Origin: Valencia hispanica
Lineage: Eukaryota; Chordata; Actinopteri; Cyprinodontiformes; Valenciidae
Direction: 5' to 3'
Assembly: GCA_963556495.2 (NCBI GenBank)
Contig: OY747704.1
Span: 6,436,501 to 6,500,500, forward strand
Length of the DNA stretch: 64,000 bases
The position numbers and the translations under genes were made by a program. Within the stretch, counting starts at the first letter, position 1; every line of letters begins with the position of its first letter. Below, one piece after another: positions 11,501 to 22,569 of the stretch. The notes below the pieces were generated by a model. The model was not told the DNA's origin. It saw nothing but the letters and a program-made list of their open reading frames with translations, and searched no databases.

Positions 11501-12492
11501 TCATTCAGTTCAGTGCAGAGCGTGTTATGGACCTTATTGCTGTTGAAGATGCGTTCGCTGACATAGTTCTGTTTCCATCCATCTTTATTTTTCTACTGTA
11601 GCTGCATGAGAAACCACTAATAACCCTAAATAGCAGAGTTTACTGATAGCTGGGAGTTCTTTCTGTTTTGTTTTGGTGTCACTTTTTAAAGTTATGCTGC
11701 GGAACGTTGTTCTGCGCTCTGAGTTCTGCAAATAAACATTTTGCATGTGTTCAGGAAGAAAACAGTTCAGAACAGAACAGTGGATCAGTTCGGTACACGT
11801 ACGTACCAAACCGCTCCTGTCTGTTTACTGTACACTCCTGTTACAGTAGTGTACTTCCCTAGTATTTATTCAGGCAGTAAATAGTAGGGATGTAAGAAAA
11901 TATTGATACACCGATATATTGCGATATTTTATTTCCTGGTTTGTATCGATATTTAAAAGCAAAGTATCGATTTTTTTTAGGATTTGAATGGAACCATTAA
12001 TGACAGTAATTTTTGTAGTAAAAGTAAAAGTATGATTGGTAGTTGGTGGCTGTTTTCACCTTCGTTCCATTGGATCAACTAGATCTAGTAGTAAAACTGG
12101 ATGTGTAAAAGTATGAAACAGGTTGGTGTGTTTAGAATGCTGCGACAGTTTTATTTTCAGTTAAATTCAGTTAGTTTGTTTTTTTACGTGTCCTGTTTGG
12201 CAGTGTGGAGCTCAGAATTGGTGTCTGAGTACCAAGTAGAAGCCCAACAGAATTACTGTCAGTTAAATTCAGTTTTAAAAGTCACAATACATAGTCTTAC
12301 TCATAGTATCGCAATATATCGTATCGTCTCCCCTGTATTGCGCCAGATTTTTACCAATACACATCCCTAGTACATATTATGTGGAGCCTCCTGTAATTAC
12401 ATTGTGTTGTTGTTGTTCAGACAGGAGAGATGGAGGTGAAGAACCCGCTGTTCGACGACTCCAACCTTTACCTGCAGAAGTTCCACAAGTAA
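5426..12492 (+). CDS. npdc1: npdc1, neural proliferation, differentiation and control protein 1 (3' part, seven coding exons)
   Basis: NPDC1 is a single-pass membrane protein of neural cells, reported to restrain proliferation and to bind cell-cycle factors such as E2F1. Coding exons are 5426-5515, 5603-5800, 7507-7573, 7684-7765, 8991-9070, 9211-9310 and 12421-12492. All have GT-AG borders and join in one frame to give 228 residues plus TAA. Exon 3 encodes the transmembrane helix (FIAAGSLALIVAGVCWV). Exons 5-7 encode the conserved cytoplasmic tail, with QMYHYQHQKQQML, DEENEDGDFTVYECPGLAP and GEMEVKNPLFDD, which match vertebrate NPDC1 closely. The signal peptide and N-terminal part must lie upstream of the window. 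It could be either teleost paralogue if duplicated. Confidence 0.95.
5603..5800 (+). CDS. npdc1: npdc1 coding exon, Pro/Ser/Thr-rich extracellular stem
   Basis: The acceptor is TGTGTCTCAG and the donor ATCA|GTAAGT. It encodes a Ser/Thr/Pro-rich stretch (STSPSIPLNPTSPTSTTNHT) likely to carry O-glycans, then DPLIVAYPSNDHVFI just before the membrane helix. The split codon matches both neighbouring exons. Confidence 0.9.
6041..6643. mobile_element. hAT-like MITE packed with AAGTC motifs
   Basis: The termini CAGTGTTGTAGTCAAGTCAC and the reverse complement of the right end (CAGGGATGGAGTACTCGAGT) are related imperfect inverted repeats. The flanks ATAACGGA and GTAATGGA agree at 6 of 8 positions, as expected for an old hAT duplication. 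Both ends carry many AAGTC or AAGTCC submotifs (roughly 6060-6220 and 6520-6600), in the same orientation, around an AT-rich core. It lies in an npdc1 intron. Confidence 0.7.
6880..7180 (+). repeat. Dispersed repeat, copy 1 (paired with 8436-8672)
   Basis: This segment resembles 8436-8672 in order and spacing. Shared words include GCTCCAAAGCCT, TGAGATGATGCT, AAAATGTCTGCA and CACCAAGTGGTCA, with later shared text around the AAATGACC/AAATGGCC and ACATACGG/AAATACGG stretches. Both copies lie in npdc1 introns. The element type is unknown. Confidence 0.55.
7507..7573 (+). CDS. npdc1: npdc1 transmembrane exon
   Basis: The acceptor is TGTTCTCAG and the donor CAG|GTAAGA. It encodes MSSVFIAAGSLALIVAGVCW, a single hydrophobic helix that ends at Val-Arg. 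Confidence 0.9.
7684..7765 (+). CDS. npdc1: npdc1 juxtamembrane exon
   Basis: The acceptor is GTATCAG and the donor TTT|GTGAGT (phase 0). It encodes LQKGVRLTQEVDYPAYGVV, corresponding to the basic juxtamembrane part of NPDC1. Confidence 0.9.
7831..8409. mobile_element. Putative non-autonomous DNA transposon with a 22-bp poly-G tract
   Basis: The left end CCAGACCCGTCGCCAG and the reverse complement of the right end (CCAGACCCGGCGCCAG) are inverted repeats with one mismatch. There is no clear target duplication. A run of 22 G lies at 7880-7901, about 50 bp inside the left end. No transposase-like ORF is present. Confidence 0.5.
8436..8672 (+). repeat. Dispersed repeat, copy 2 (paired with 6880-7180)
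   Basis: See the paired copy for the shared words. This copy starts just after the right end of the 7831-8409 element and is more diverged. It does not code. Confidence 0.5.
8991..9070 (+). CDS. npdc1: npdc1 cytoplasmic exon
   Basis: The acceptor is GTCTCCTAG and the donor AAAA|GTAAGT. It encodes PGDKKLAHSAQMYHYQHQKQ, one of the most conserved stretches of the family. Confidence 0.92.
9211..9310 (+). CDS. npdc1: npdc1 acidic cytoplasmic exon
   Basis: The acceptor is CGATGCAG and the donor CCA|GTGAGT. It encodes the acidic DEENEDGDFTVYECPGLAP motif, conserved almost unchanged in human NPDC1. Confidence 0.93.
9478..9740. mobile_element. MITE terminal fragment related to 4425-4502
   Basis: It begins with TTAAAGCCTAGTTTATACTT, the same terminus seen inverted at 4502. 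No opposite end can be recognised, so its extent is a guess. It lies in the last npdc1 intron. Confidence 0.35.
9937..11069. mobile_element. hAT-like terminal fragments in the last npdc1 intron
   Basis: The terminus TAGGGCTGTAATCAACCAAA occurs at 9937 and again at 10314 in the same orientation, suggesting one copy inserted in or next to another. The expected inverted right end is not clear. A 9-bp match TACAGCGCT flanks the interval at 9929-9937 and 11070-11078 and may be a target duplication. The right part (10560-11069) is GC-richer and promoter-like, perhaps from an autonomous parent. A 14-G run is at 10005-10018. Confidence 0.4.
11885..12369. mobile_element. hAT-like MITE in the last npdc1 intron
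   Basis: The ends are TAGGGATGTAAGAAAATATT on the left and ACCAATACACATCCCTA on the right, sharing about 9 bp of inverted repeat. The interior has CGATATATTGCGATA and GCAATATATCGTATCG, which extend the inversion imperfectly. The flanks GTAAATAG and GTACATAT agree at 6 of 8 positions. It ends about 50 bp before the terminal npdc1 exon. Part of it (12175-12245) recurs inverted at 56275-56350. Confidence 0.7.
12421..12492 (+). CDS. npdc1: npdc1 terminal coding exon
   Basis: The acceptor is TGTTGTTCAG. It encodes TGEMEVKNPLFDDSNLYLQK followed by FHK and a TAA stop. The preceding intron is about 3.1 kb, swollen by at least two hAT-like insertions. Confidence 0.92.
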   Translation, partial: TGEMEVKNPLFDDSNLYLQKFHK

Positions 12493-12640
12493 TCCTGGAC
12501 CTTCACACGATTCCCACTTCAAATGCTACACCTGTTTGTACTGCTCCCTGAATTTACATACATGTACACTCTCCACGTGCGCTGCTATACACAGTCAAGC
12601 CTATGTGGAGAGCAGGACTGACAGAGTGAGGTCCTGTACA

Positions 12641-12670
12641 GGGAGGAGGAGGAGGAGGAGGAGGAGGTGG
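12641..12670 (+). repeat. (GGA)n trinucleotide repeat
   Basis: About nine GGA units lie 150 bp after the npdc1 stop codon, in the probable 3' UTR. Confidence 0.85.
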
Positions 12671-13612
12671 AGGGAGGCACACATGGAAATGTTGGGTTCA
12701 TGTTTGAAGCACGACTAAATGTGAGTCTCATGCTCTGCAGCCTTGTTCTGTTCTGTTTCATTTTCAGTTCCGTTGTAAACCTGAGTGGGAAGGAAACGCA
12801 TGGATGAGGTGAATCTGTGTTGATCAGCCGGACCAGAGTGCGATGCAGTCGTATTCTTACTCCACTGGGTTACAGTATTACTCTGAAGTTGATTTCTGGC
12901 TGTCCTTATTTATTCATCAGTAAATGTTCTTGTGTTCCCTGAGTTCTAACTACCATTTCTGGTTTATATTATGAGGTTTTTATTTTAAAAAGCGAGAGCA
13001 GTTTTAATGTTTGACAAGCACGCCTCCATGCAGCACCCTCACCTGTTTCAGAAGGTTATGTAGCCACTGTGTTCTCAGTCTAGTTCCTCTATGCATGAAA
13101 TGATGATGATGCTATGTAACAAACCAGAGTCAATATGCATTACTAGTTTTTTTTCCCAAGTTTGTACCTCAAACTTGCTGCTAATATTTGTCCTATACAT
13201 AAACTGTATGTATATAAATGATTTCAAAGTAATTTGAAATGTCTCTATCTGAGCTCTGAACCAGAGACTCCATCCTGTACATATGGTATTTGACTATCAT
13301 GGCTTGTCCCCATGGTTTTGTGATGTGTAAATAGCAGCTGATGTAAACAGGACAGCATTGATCTGTCACTGGTTCCCCTGACTTCCTGAATGCTGGGACT
13401 AACTTTCTGCTGCTGCTTTCCTTAGTTTCAGGGATCTACACAGGTGGAAGGAGCTGGGCCACACTAGTACAAACCACCAAACACATATTTTCAGGATATT
13501 TCTAGCTTTAATTTTAAGATGGAAGAGGTTTTTTAGTTAAGGGGAGAGGCAGGGGGAAACCACGTGTGGGATAAAAAAAAAAGAAAAAAAGCTGTGGAAC
13601 TTTTGCAAAAAC

Positions 13613-14685
13613 TAGAGATGCACCGATCACAGTTTTGGGGGCAATTTCTAATCTCGGTTTTATTAAAATCTTTAACCTGCTGATGCTGATTTTAACCAAC
13701 TCAGCTTTTTCTTTAAAAACTATTTTTTTAAAGTATATAAACAGCATTAATAAGATGTATTCTTTAGCCCTCCAGCAAATAGAGGGTGAAAGGTGCCGCC
13801 ATCCAACAACTAAATTCAAATGGGTAATTATTTATGTGATGGTTTAAATAAAACTTTGACAATAACATAAAATAAATTGGACTGTATCAGTATGTATAGA
13901 TAAACAGCTAAATAAATACATGATGAATCTACTATGAAATAATTCAATGTCTAAAATCAGTCATTTTACTTTTACCATAGTTAATTAATCACTAATTCAT
14001 AATCTATTAGACTATTAAACCATAGATATTTTATTTAATATATGTCATTTTATTTAAATTATCACATGTGTGAACTTTATTTACGAACTTTTTTGAAGTT
14101 ACTGAATTCTGGCACTTTTGGCCTACCGTATATGTTGTGAGTAGATTTTTATATAAGGAGCAAAGGCAGGCTTTAAGTGTGAGGGAGAAATCGCTGTAAA
14201 CAGAATTTTATTGTTTTAAAACGGAGACAAAATTATAAATCTGTCATTAGCATCTTTTAATATTACATATTGCTGTTGGAGTAGTTGGCCTGTCTAGCCA
14301 CTAACAGAAGATCTACTCTGAAATTTCATAAAGGCTGCAAACATTTGCAAATCATGACATGGAACTTGGAAAGTCAAAGTAACAAGAACAGTGAGACTTT
14401 ATTGTGCTCTGTTTTACATTCCTGTTATCCTGAAGAAAACTCAGTCATGTCTTGACATGTGAAAACGGTTTCCTTTTTAATAGCTTTTCTGGTTCATTTT
14501 TAAACTCCTCACTGATACTGAAAACTACATTTCATCCTTCTTTCAGTCACACCATCTTCACTGAAGAGTGTTGTCAGTTTGATCTGGTGGTACCTAGATA
14601 CGGTGCGCTCACAGATTGGAAAAAGATCGAACAAGCTGGAAATTGTCCGATCTCTCTCACAGGACGATATCTAGGTGCATCTCTA
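13613..14685. mobile_element. hAT-like non-autonomous element
   Basis: The ends are TAGAGATGCACCGATC on the left and GGTGCATCTCTA on the right (12-bp inverted repeat). The flanks GCAAAAAC and GTAGAAAC agree at 6 of 8 positions. The interior is AT-rich without a transposase ORF. CAGATTGGAAAAAGATCGAA near the right end resembles hAT subterminal repeats. Confidence 0.75.
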
Positions 14686-16124
14686 GTAGAAACACACCCG
14701 GCTTCACCCTGGTGAGTCCTCACCGAGAAAGGGTTTTTAAAGTCCGAATATTCCTGCTGCCGCCATTTTTAAATAAGTAATTATTAAAAACTGAGTTTAA
14801 GCTGTCCAGAGTCAAATATTATTAACTCTAGAGACATGCTTATTATAGCCACACGAGGAATGAATTAAAACATGAAGCTCAAAGTAAAAAAGAAAAAAAT
14901 AATTGTAATTAGTTAGATTTTCCATGTTTTCAGATAAAAACATGCAGTGTCATATAAAGAGTATCCAGGTTCCAGCAGAGAGGCGTTTGTGTTGATGAGC
15001 TTCCCCCCATCGACCCAAACAATCAAAACATGACCAAATGAAATCGACACAAAAACATCCGGGTTTTTTCTGACTGTTGCTCTGTGGACTCAACAAGCTG
15101 ACGACTTGGTGGATATTTCTTTTACACACTTATAGTGCTCAGGCATTTGGATATATTTAATATAGCTGTCTTGTTTCAGTGATGTGTTTGAATGGAACTA
15201 AGTGTATTTTGTAATGCTGCTATGAGCACTGTTACCTACCCTTCACCTCAGATCCATGTTCTCAGCATTTCCTTTGCTAAAGACGAGCTCCTCACCTCTA
15301 GAAGCTGAGATCTCTGAGCCTGGATTTGTTTGCAGCTGCTCAGGAGCAAAGCTCCTAGATTTTATTGCACAGCCAGGATGGGCTCCAGTGACACTTGTGA
15401 GGCAGAAAAAACTATGCAGGAGCCTGGAAATGAACCCTTTGCTCTGTCTCATCATCAGTGAAGACGTGAAGGAGCTCATGATGCTGTCGCCGGCCGGCAC
15501 GCTTTCCCAAACAGGACGGAAACATCTCCAGCAGACGGGTTTCAGTCTTTAAAGACAGTTTATCCAGACTGACAGAGCTCATGGAACAAAATTCATGGGG
15601 CAAAGATCAAATTGTCATGTTGCATTTGTTTTATGTTAGGTTCCCTTTTCTTTGTTCCCCTGTGCTGAAAGCTAAGCAGAAATCCCTGCTGTGTTTTTCC
15701 CTTTCGGTTGTTCTCTTCCAGATTGACTGTTCTGTGAAGGAACTTAAATACCTTTGATACAAACTAACTTCTTAAATGTTCCCAACATGTTTAACTTGCA
15801 TGTGCATATTTCAAAGATGTAATAAAATAAATAAATATTTATAAGATCTTAAGTGGAAACTGCTTTTATCCATTAATTTCTCAGAAAACCAACATTAAAT
15901 CCCAGTTTGAAATCTGTCTCCAGGAAACAGTTTAGTCAAACTTAAAAGGAAAAATGAATCATACAGAGGCTGGCCTTGTGTTTCGGGTCTGGATGAAGAT
16001 TGTTTTTAGCAACCCATATTTTCAATGAAATTTCCTAATATAGCTTTACAGTGTAATTTCTTTATCCATCCAACTATACCGTTATTCCTATGCAGTGGGT
16101 TGGTGCCTGTCTTCAGCAATCATC

Positions 16125-16187
16125 AGGCGAGAGGTGGGGGGTACACCCTGGACAGGTCGCCAGTCCATCACAGGACAACCAGCCATG

Positions 16188-16223
<36 letters not shown>

Positions 16224-16378
16224 AATCACACTCATGTTTCTGGACTGTGGGAGGAAGCTGGTGTACCCAGAGGGAATCTGGGCATACACAAGAAGATCAT
16301 GCAAACTCCATGCAGAAAGACCGCAGGCTGGGATTCGAACCCAGGCAACAGTGCTAACAACTATGCCGCTCTACCTTG
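16125..16378 (-). mobile_element. tRNA-derived SINE with internal CA repeat
   Basis: On the minus strand the tRNA-like head is at the high-coordinate end, with B box GGGTTCGAATCCCAGCC near 16330. The body reads CTGGACTGTGGGAGGAAGCT and CCCTGGACAGGTCGCCAGTC on the + strand, wording common to a SINE family widespread in fish. A (CA)n tract at 16187-16220 interrupts it. Confidence 0.65.
16187..16220 (+). repeat. (CA)n microsatellite
   Basis: About 16 CA units lie inside the SINE body. Confidence 0.9.
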
Positions 16379-16379
16379 C

Positions 16380-19030
16380 AGCGTTTCTTAATTCTAAACT
16401 CTCATGAGAAATTTGCAGAAGAAATTCTGTCTTCCAGTAACAGTACAAGTTCGTATCATCAGACTGAAAGAATGCAATGGCCTGTATATGGGTGTGGGGG
16501 TGGTGTGTTAATGCCAACACATTCTGTTGTATTCTTGTTTGATGGACTTTTGAAATAAATATTGAGAAGGGGGACATCTGCTGGCCCTATATGGAGGTGT
16601 GGAGAAGTTTATTTTTCTTATTGCAGAAAGTGGCCAGAATACAGTGTGTAGTGAACAGAATTGTAATATTTCAGTATGTATCGGCGTAGGTTGGCAATTC
16701 CATTGGAGGTGCACAGCAATTCAGTAATAGAAATGATAAAACTATAAGACTATTTAGTAATGATGATGTAAATGGTATAATTAATAATAATCATACTAGT
16801 TTAGCAGAGATTCAGTCTACAGTTTTACAACAGAACATTGTTCAGCTTCCACCAAGGATTCATTCACTTTCCAACAAGCTAACTGTTCTATGACATCTTC
16901 TCACTATACGTAAGAGAACATTAACTGATAATAGCTTCACAGAACCTCACTTCAAACAAATCTGAACCAACCCTTTAACAAATGTGATGACAAATCAAAT
17001 AATGCTACCAAAGCTATGCAACACAAACAAAGACAATTCTCACAGCACATGTTGTGTAGGCCTGTCTTTTTTATGTAAATTAATTATTTCGTGCAGATAT
17101 GGATTCCTTATGACTGTCTTATCTTTTTTATTTGCTTTGGTTTTTGTTAATTTTTAATGGGAAGATTTTTCATCTCGCTGGAGTTCATGAAGCTTTAATG
17201 TTGCTGTTTGAGAACATATTCAGTTACTCAACTTTTCACAGAAATGGTTGAGATGGTGAATCTTTTACTTTTATTAGGTGTTATTTCTTGTAATGTCAAG
17301 TTCCTCCCATGTAAAAGTAAACCTATGAAGTGTTTTACAGCAGAGACTTTGACCTAAATGAGTAAGAAAACCACATACAAGCATGTGAACAAGGTCTAGA
17401 TTCTGTTTAGAGGAGGTCCTGCAACAAATAACATGCTCAGATGTAAAAGTGGAACACAGCCTTTGTTGCGTTCCTGATGAGCCAAAATATCTGCTGTTAA
17501 ATTAGTCTTTCATTTTTACAGGAGAATAAGTTGGAATAGACTAATGACAGGTGTGACAACATCCCATGTAAATCCACACAAAACCCAGAAACTGACTGGA
17601 TAACACCGTGGTTAATCTAACATAGCACTCAGATTGTTATCAAATTAAAACCCTTCATCGAAGTACTAAAAAGGCCCCACCACAACACAGAGACTCTCAT
17701 GGACATCCAGCTGTTATAGAGGGGCCTGGAGGACCAGGAAGAGAGCTGATTTTTGTCTTTTATTGTTAAAGCAGCTAAGATTAGCTTAAGGCCAGGTGAG
17801 AGTTTGTTCAACAGCTTAACAGTAAGGAAAGTCAATCTCCAAATCAGCAGATAGAGGATGAAGGCCTGATTATCTGGCAAACCTGATCAGATGGCAATCA
17901 GTATGCATGTCAAGGGGCTGAACTCTCAGCCTGCTTTATGTATACTTCATGAGCTGTGAGAAGGATTCTGTTTTACCACCTTTAAAGGGAATTCAGCAGC
18001 AGATTAATGTGGTGTGGGTATAAAGAAAATAGCTGGATTGTTGGTTTAATGTAAATCTTGTACTGGATGTTGGTGTATTTGAATTGCATTACCTTGCAGG
18101 GTTGATAACTGATGCTGTTAAATAAGATAACTTTAATTTATGAAATGGGTGAGGTTGAATTATGCGGCTTAGTTTCTCAGGGTTTCAAAGGTTTCTGGTT
18201 GTCTTTGTCTTTTGTATGTATGTATGTGTGTGTGTATAATGATTCTGTGTGCATTTTCATGTACAACTATGAAACTATGGTTATGTAGGAACATTTGGTC
18301 AAGCCCCGGGCCCACATCCTCCTAAATCGGGCCTTGCTCATAGCCCCTGCTATATAAAGGTTTCCAAACGACAATGTGAGGCAGAATATCAAGAAGAGAC
18401 ACTTGATTTCAGCAAAGAAACAGGCAAAAACAGGAAGGTACTATATGGTGAAAGGGATGACTTGACACAGAGCTTCTGTGGTAAAGCAAAACTATCAGTG
18501 GTGAACCAAGAATAAAACCGACCAAACATGAGTGAGATAGAACATGATGCACAGGAAATTTAAAACCTCAACACAAAGCTGTGTAAGAAACCTATGATCT
18601 GTTTAGATCAAACAAAAATGAATTGTGTAGCTCCAGGGCACAGCAAGTTCAACATTTCTAAACAACCAACAGGACTTCCACAGAGGTGTTCCTCTGTCAT
18701 GCTGCTGTGATCTGACTTCTGTACATTTAGAAACCAGATTTAAATAAACCCAGATCCTACATCCCTGGAGATAAACTGCTGGTTGCAACACTTCTGCTGT
18801 AGTTTGTTTTTTCAGAAGTTGTCTGACTGAGGGCCCCCGTAACTCTGCAGAGCTGCAAGAACAGGAAAGGGAAGGGCAGATGCGTGAAGGCAACACAGGA
18901 TAAATGAGTAATCTTCTACAGTGTCACTAATTCTGAAAAAGGGTAGGTGTCGGAGCCATTTCACAAGTCACTTGTAATTTGTGAAAGTGTGTGGCATGAG
19001 GTCTCACCAACGTAGAACATGAAAGTGCAC
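16380..19030. other. Intergenic sequence without recognised features
   Basis: Only short ORFs without family resemblance are present. A (TATG)n/(TG)n patch lies near 18210-18236. No exon of a known neighbour was recognised. Confidence 0.5.
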
Positions 19031-19639
19031 ACACCCAAACATACAGTGCTATAGAGAAAATGTTCGCATTCGGTTCTTGCTTTTTTCTCAAATTTTTTCG
19101 ATCATTTAAACCAAATATTAGACAAAAATAATAAGCGTGAATACATATCTATATTTAAAAAAACACATTTTCCAAAGGGAGATTTCATTTGTTCAGAGAA
19201 AAAGCCAATCAAACCAACATGGCCCTATGTTAAAATGTAGTTGTAACCTTGTGACTTATTGTGCCACCCTGACAGCAGCAACTGCCATCAAGTGTTGGCG
19301 ATAGCTTGCAGTCTTTTACATCACTTTGGATACATTTTAGTTCTTCAAATTCGTCTTTGTGCATTTGTTTTAATTCACACTGGGGGGTTTTGTCTTGTGT
19401 GAATTGCCTGTTTAAAGTTTGAATTAAATCTAGACTTTATTTCGCATCTCCAAAACCTGTGTTTTCTCCTGTGCTTTGAGTTATTGTCCCACTGCAGAAG
19501 CCATGTCTGCATGTGCATGAGGTCCATAACTAATGACATATTCCTTCAGGATTGTCTGGTAGAGATCAAAATTCATTAAGGTCCTGAAGCAGCACAGCAG
19601 CTGGACAACATCACACTGCCCCTGTTTGCCACTGTTGAG

Positions 19640-20310
19640 AGAGTAACACACCCTCCTGTGACTTTAGCATCCAAACTCCACACCACAATGGCCTGCAATA
19701 AGTTTGCTAACTTTTTTACTGAGAAAATTCTGAAAATTAAAAGCTTAATTTGTACAGTTCAGTATCAAGCCGGTTACCTATGTTCTGCCCAATCAATACC
19801 GATCTGGAGAAAATTACACAATTCTACCAACCATAGAAAACTTATGGTGAACTCATCCCTCTTATCATGTGTTTCCCCCATGCAGGCTTAAAATACAGCA
19901 GTTATCAACCCACGGCTGAAAATTAACAATCTGGACAAATTGCTATTGCAGAACTTCAGGTCAATCTCCAACCTTCCATTCATCAGCAAGATTATTGAAA
20001 AAGTGCTTCTTAACAATGACCAACTGCTTTTCTATCTTTCAGTCTGGTTTCCATGCTCAACACAGTACTGAGACGGCCCTTGTCAAAGTGTTCAATGAAA
20101 TCCACTTAAAATGTACTTTCTGGTAAAGCAATTGACTGGTTCGGGTTTAACCTAAAGAACACGGACTTCTTAAGAGGTTGTGTTTTGGACAGAGGTTACA
20201 TGAGGAGTACCCTAAGGTTCGATCCTGGGGCCTCTCCTATTTAATATGTACATGCGCCCGCTAGCTCAGATTATAACGAGTAATAAGACTAGTTACCATA
20301 ACTAAACTGT
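19640..20310 (+). mobile_element. L2-like LINE (family A), degraded 5' part of an interrupted copy
   Basis: Translated pieces match ORF2 of the better copy at 38425-39762: ACNKFANFFTEKILKIK, then FQSGFHAQHSTETALVKVFN across frames, and a trace of the YADD region near 20270-20300. Its continuation is at 22570-23157. Multiple stops show it is dead. Confidence 0.65.
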
Positions 20311-20321
20311 AAAAAAATTAC

Positions 20322-20735
20322 CCTGATGAGTTGAAAAGGGGGTGCCATGGATACAGAGCAGGAGCAAAGAGAAGAGAGAAAAGCAGGAAGTTCAAACCAT
20401 CTTCATCAATCATATTGGGCAATGTAAAATCGTTGGCAAACAGGTTTGATGCTGAGGACCCTCTTGAGATTGGTGTGCAAAAATAGATTCTTCATAAAAC
20501 GAACATTATGGACAACCTTGAGCATCCCTCTACATCAGACTGTCATAAAACTACAGAGCGTCTTCAGTCAGAGACTTCTTCAGATCTGCAGAACACTACA
20601 GGAGATCATCCTTCCTCACGGCCATCAGCATCTAAAAGAAATCTTTAAAGAAACTTGGATAATGAGTTACAACATTTCATTTCCCTTTGGGATTAATAAA
20701 GTTATTTTGAATTTAACTGAATTATACAATTACAG
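20322..20735 (+). mobile_element. Rex1/Babar-like LINE 3' end
   Basis: The tail encodes remnants resembling the LHQTVIKLQSVFSQRLLQ...PHGHQ C-terminus of Rex1-type reverse transcriptases, then a 3' UTR ending TTTGGGATTAATAAAGTTAT. The same segment occurs inverted at 28978-29380. Confidence 0.6.
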
Positions 20736-22000
20736 CAACCATGTAACAGAACTACAGGAAGTTGCTTTATTTTACAGTAGTTTGAGAGCCCTACCAAAAA
20801 TATAATCTCGATAGCAACTATGCATAGTATGGTTATTGGTAGCTTTTTAATAATCTGAAACGGCTATATGCAACTTAACTTGCAATTTATTTTCTCCTTC
20901 TTGTTAATAAAAAACCCAAGTATTTTGAAATTACTTCATTTAATTGTCATTGTAACAAGAACCTGCAACATAACACATTAGTTTTTGTAAAATAAAAGAA
21001 GCAACATTTGCTTTTGAAATAAATTTTAAGATGTAACAACTTCATTGTAAAAATACAAAGATATTTAGAAGTGATCCGAAAACCGTATCATTTCATAAAT
21101 TCAATAAAGTTATAGCTCCAAGTCCAGCTGTAATAGCATAATAGATTCAACCTGTTACATAACTTGAAAAATTAAAGAGCCAAAGTTTTCAAGCAAAGGC
21201 ATTCAAGTACAACTTAGTCCATAACATACCTCTAAAGCTTTAAAGTTGACAGGACCGTCAAGGTCCTGCGGAATCAAACGGTTGCTAGAAGGTAAAGAAA
21301 GGGAAAATGTTTATTGAACACATAAAATGAACAGCAGATTTAACTGAATTTATAAATACAGAGAGATGGAGGGCAGATATAATGGACACTCTTTCTCTGA
21401 CTTTCCCTTCATTGTCTGTGTCCTCCTGTCCATGTCTAACAAACACACTGGAGGACACTCAGTGCGTTTACATGCGCATTTAAATCGAGCTATGGTGTTG
21501 AGTTTTGCTAATTGGGGTGAGTGGTTGACTCAAGTACAGACGAGCAAAGATGTAAAATGGTGGAACAAATAAATAAAGTTCCAAACCATATAGAGAAACA
21601 TAGAAGGAGGACTGCTAACAACAACATGCAAATCGATGGAGGATCCAGCAGGGCAAGACAGAAGGTGAGAGGCTTGAATACTGAGGAGAGAGTGAGTAAA
21701 TGACAGAGGAACCAGAGAGAGTGTAATCAGAGGTAAGTTGATGCAGGGAGAAAATAGGTCATTGGTAACAGCTGGGAGGGGGGGTAGGCTGGCAGATGAG
21801 GGAAGGTGAAAGATAAAGTAGAGACACAGGGAACAGAAGCACAGGACAGAGAAAAATATAAACCTAGGAAACACAGACATAAGCACAAGAGGCAGGTGAA
21901 CTGACTGAGAAAACCAAAATGGCCAAATTTAAAGAGCAACTCACCCCCCTAGCAGAGTCTAACTCTGCCCACATTTCCTGTTTAAACAATGTGCCAAAAG
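20736..22000. other. Unassigned AT-rich insertion within the L2 block
   Basis: No gene or known element was recognised. It lies between the two halves of the L2 copy, so it arrived after that L2 or is part of another insertion. Confidence 0.4.
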
Positions 22001-22196
22001 GGGGCGCTCACGTAGCAGAGTGGTCAAGACAGGCGCCCCATGTTCAGAGGCCTCAGTCCTCGACGCCGTTGTCCAGGGGTTCCATTCCACCCCGCGGCCA
22101 TTTGCCAAATGTCTCTTCCCCCACCTCTCTCCCATTTCTACACACTATCCACTGTCAATAAAAGGCCACTGCGGCCACAAAAACAAAAAAAAAACA
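22001..22196 (+). mobile_element. tRNA-derived SINE, copy 3
   Basis: The head GGGGGCGCTCACGTAGCAGA and B-box-like GGGGTTCCATTCC precede the tail AATAAAAGGCCACTGCGGCC and an A-rich end. The flanks AATGTGCCAAAAGG and AATGCACCAAAAGG agree at 12 of 14 positions and look like the target duplication. Confidence 0.8.
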
Positions 22197-22569
22197 AAAA
22201 TGCACCAAAAGGAGGTGTTGCCTGGTGGACTGAGGGATGGCAGGGGTAGAGGGCTTGGCGTGGTCTGGGCTGTAAATGACATTGATAGCAGTGCTGCTGC
22301 AGTGGCACAGAGACACAGGGAGAAAGATGGAGACCAATAGAGACGCGAGCTCCATTGCCTGATGCCCGGTTCACACTGCATTCTTTGGCCATCTCAAAGG
22401 ACTGCTTTAAGCCATACTGCAAGCTCCACCTAGCTCTGGAGGTGTTTCACACTGAACGCCGCAAGATTTCAGTGTGTCAGACTTGCACGACGTCTTGAAT
22501 CACACGCATGTTCACCAGGGTCTTCTTTCACCAGAGGAAAGAGAGGAAAGGGAGGGAGGTTATTTTTTG

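Larger units (their letters stand above)
12493..15845 (+). other. npdc1: npdc1 3' UTR and downstream flank (extent uncertain)
   Basis: There is no AATAAA between the stop codon and the hAT-like element at 13613. Clustered AATAAA signals occur near 15820-15832. If they are used, the UTR is about 3.3 kb and contains the transposon. A (GGA)n tract at 12641-12670 lies early in it. No coding exon is visible; cDNA reads are needed to place the end. Confidence 0.4.

Noticed and set aside
22138..22422. Overlapping antisense frames of 66-94 residues
   Set aside because: They cross the SINE tail and simple sequence; no conserved motif.
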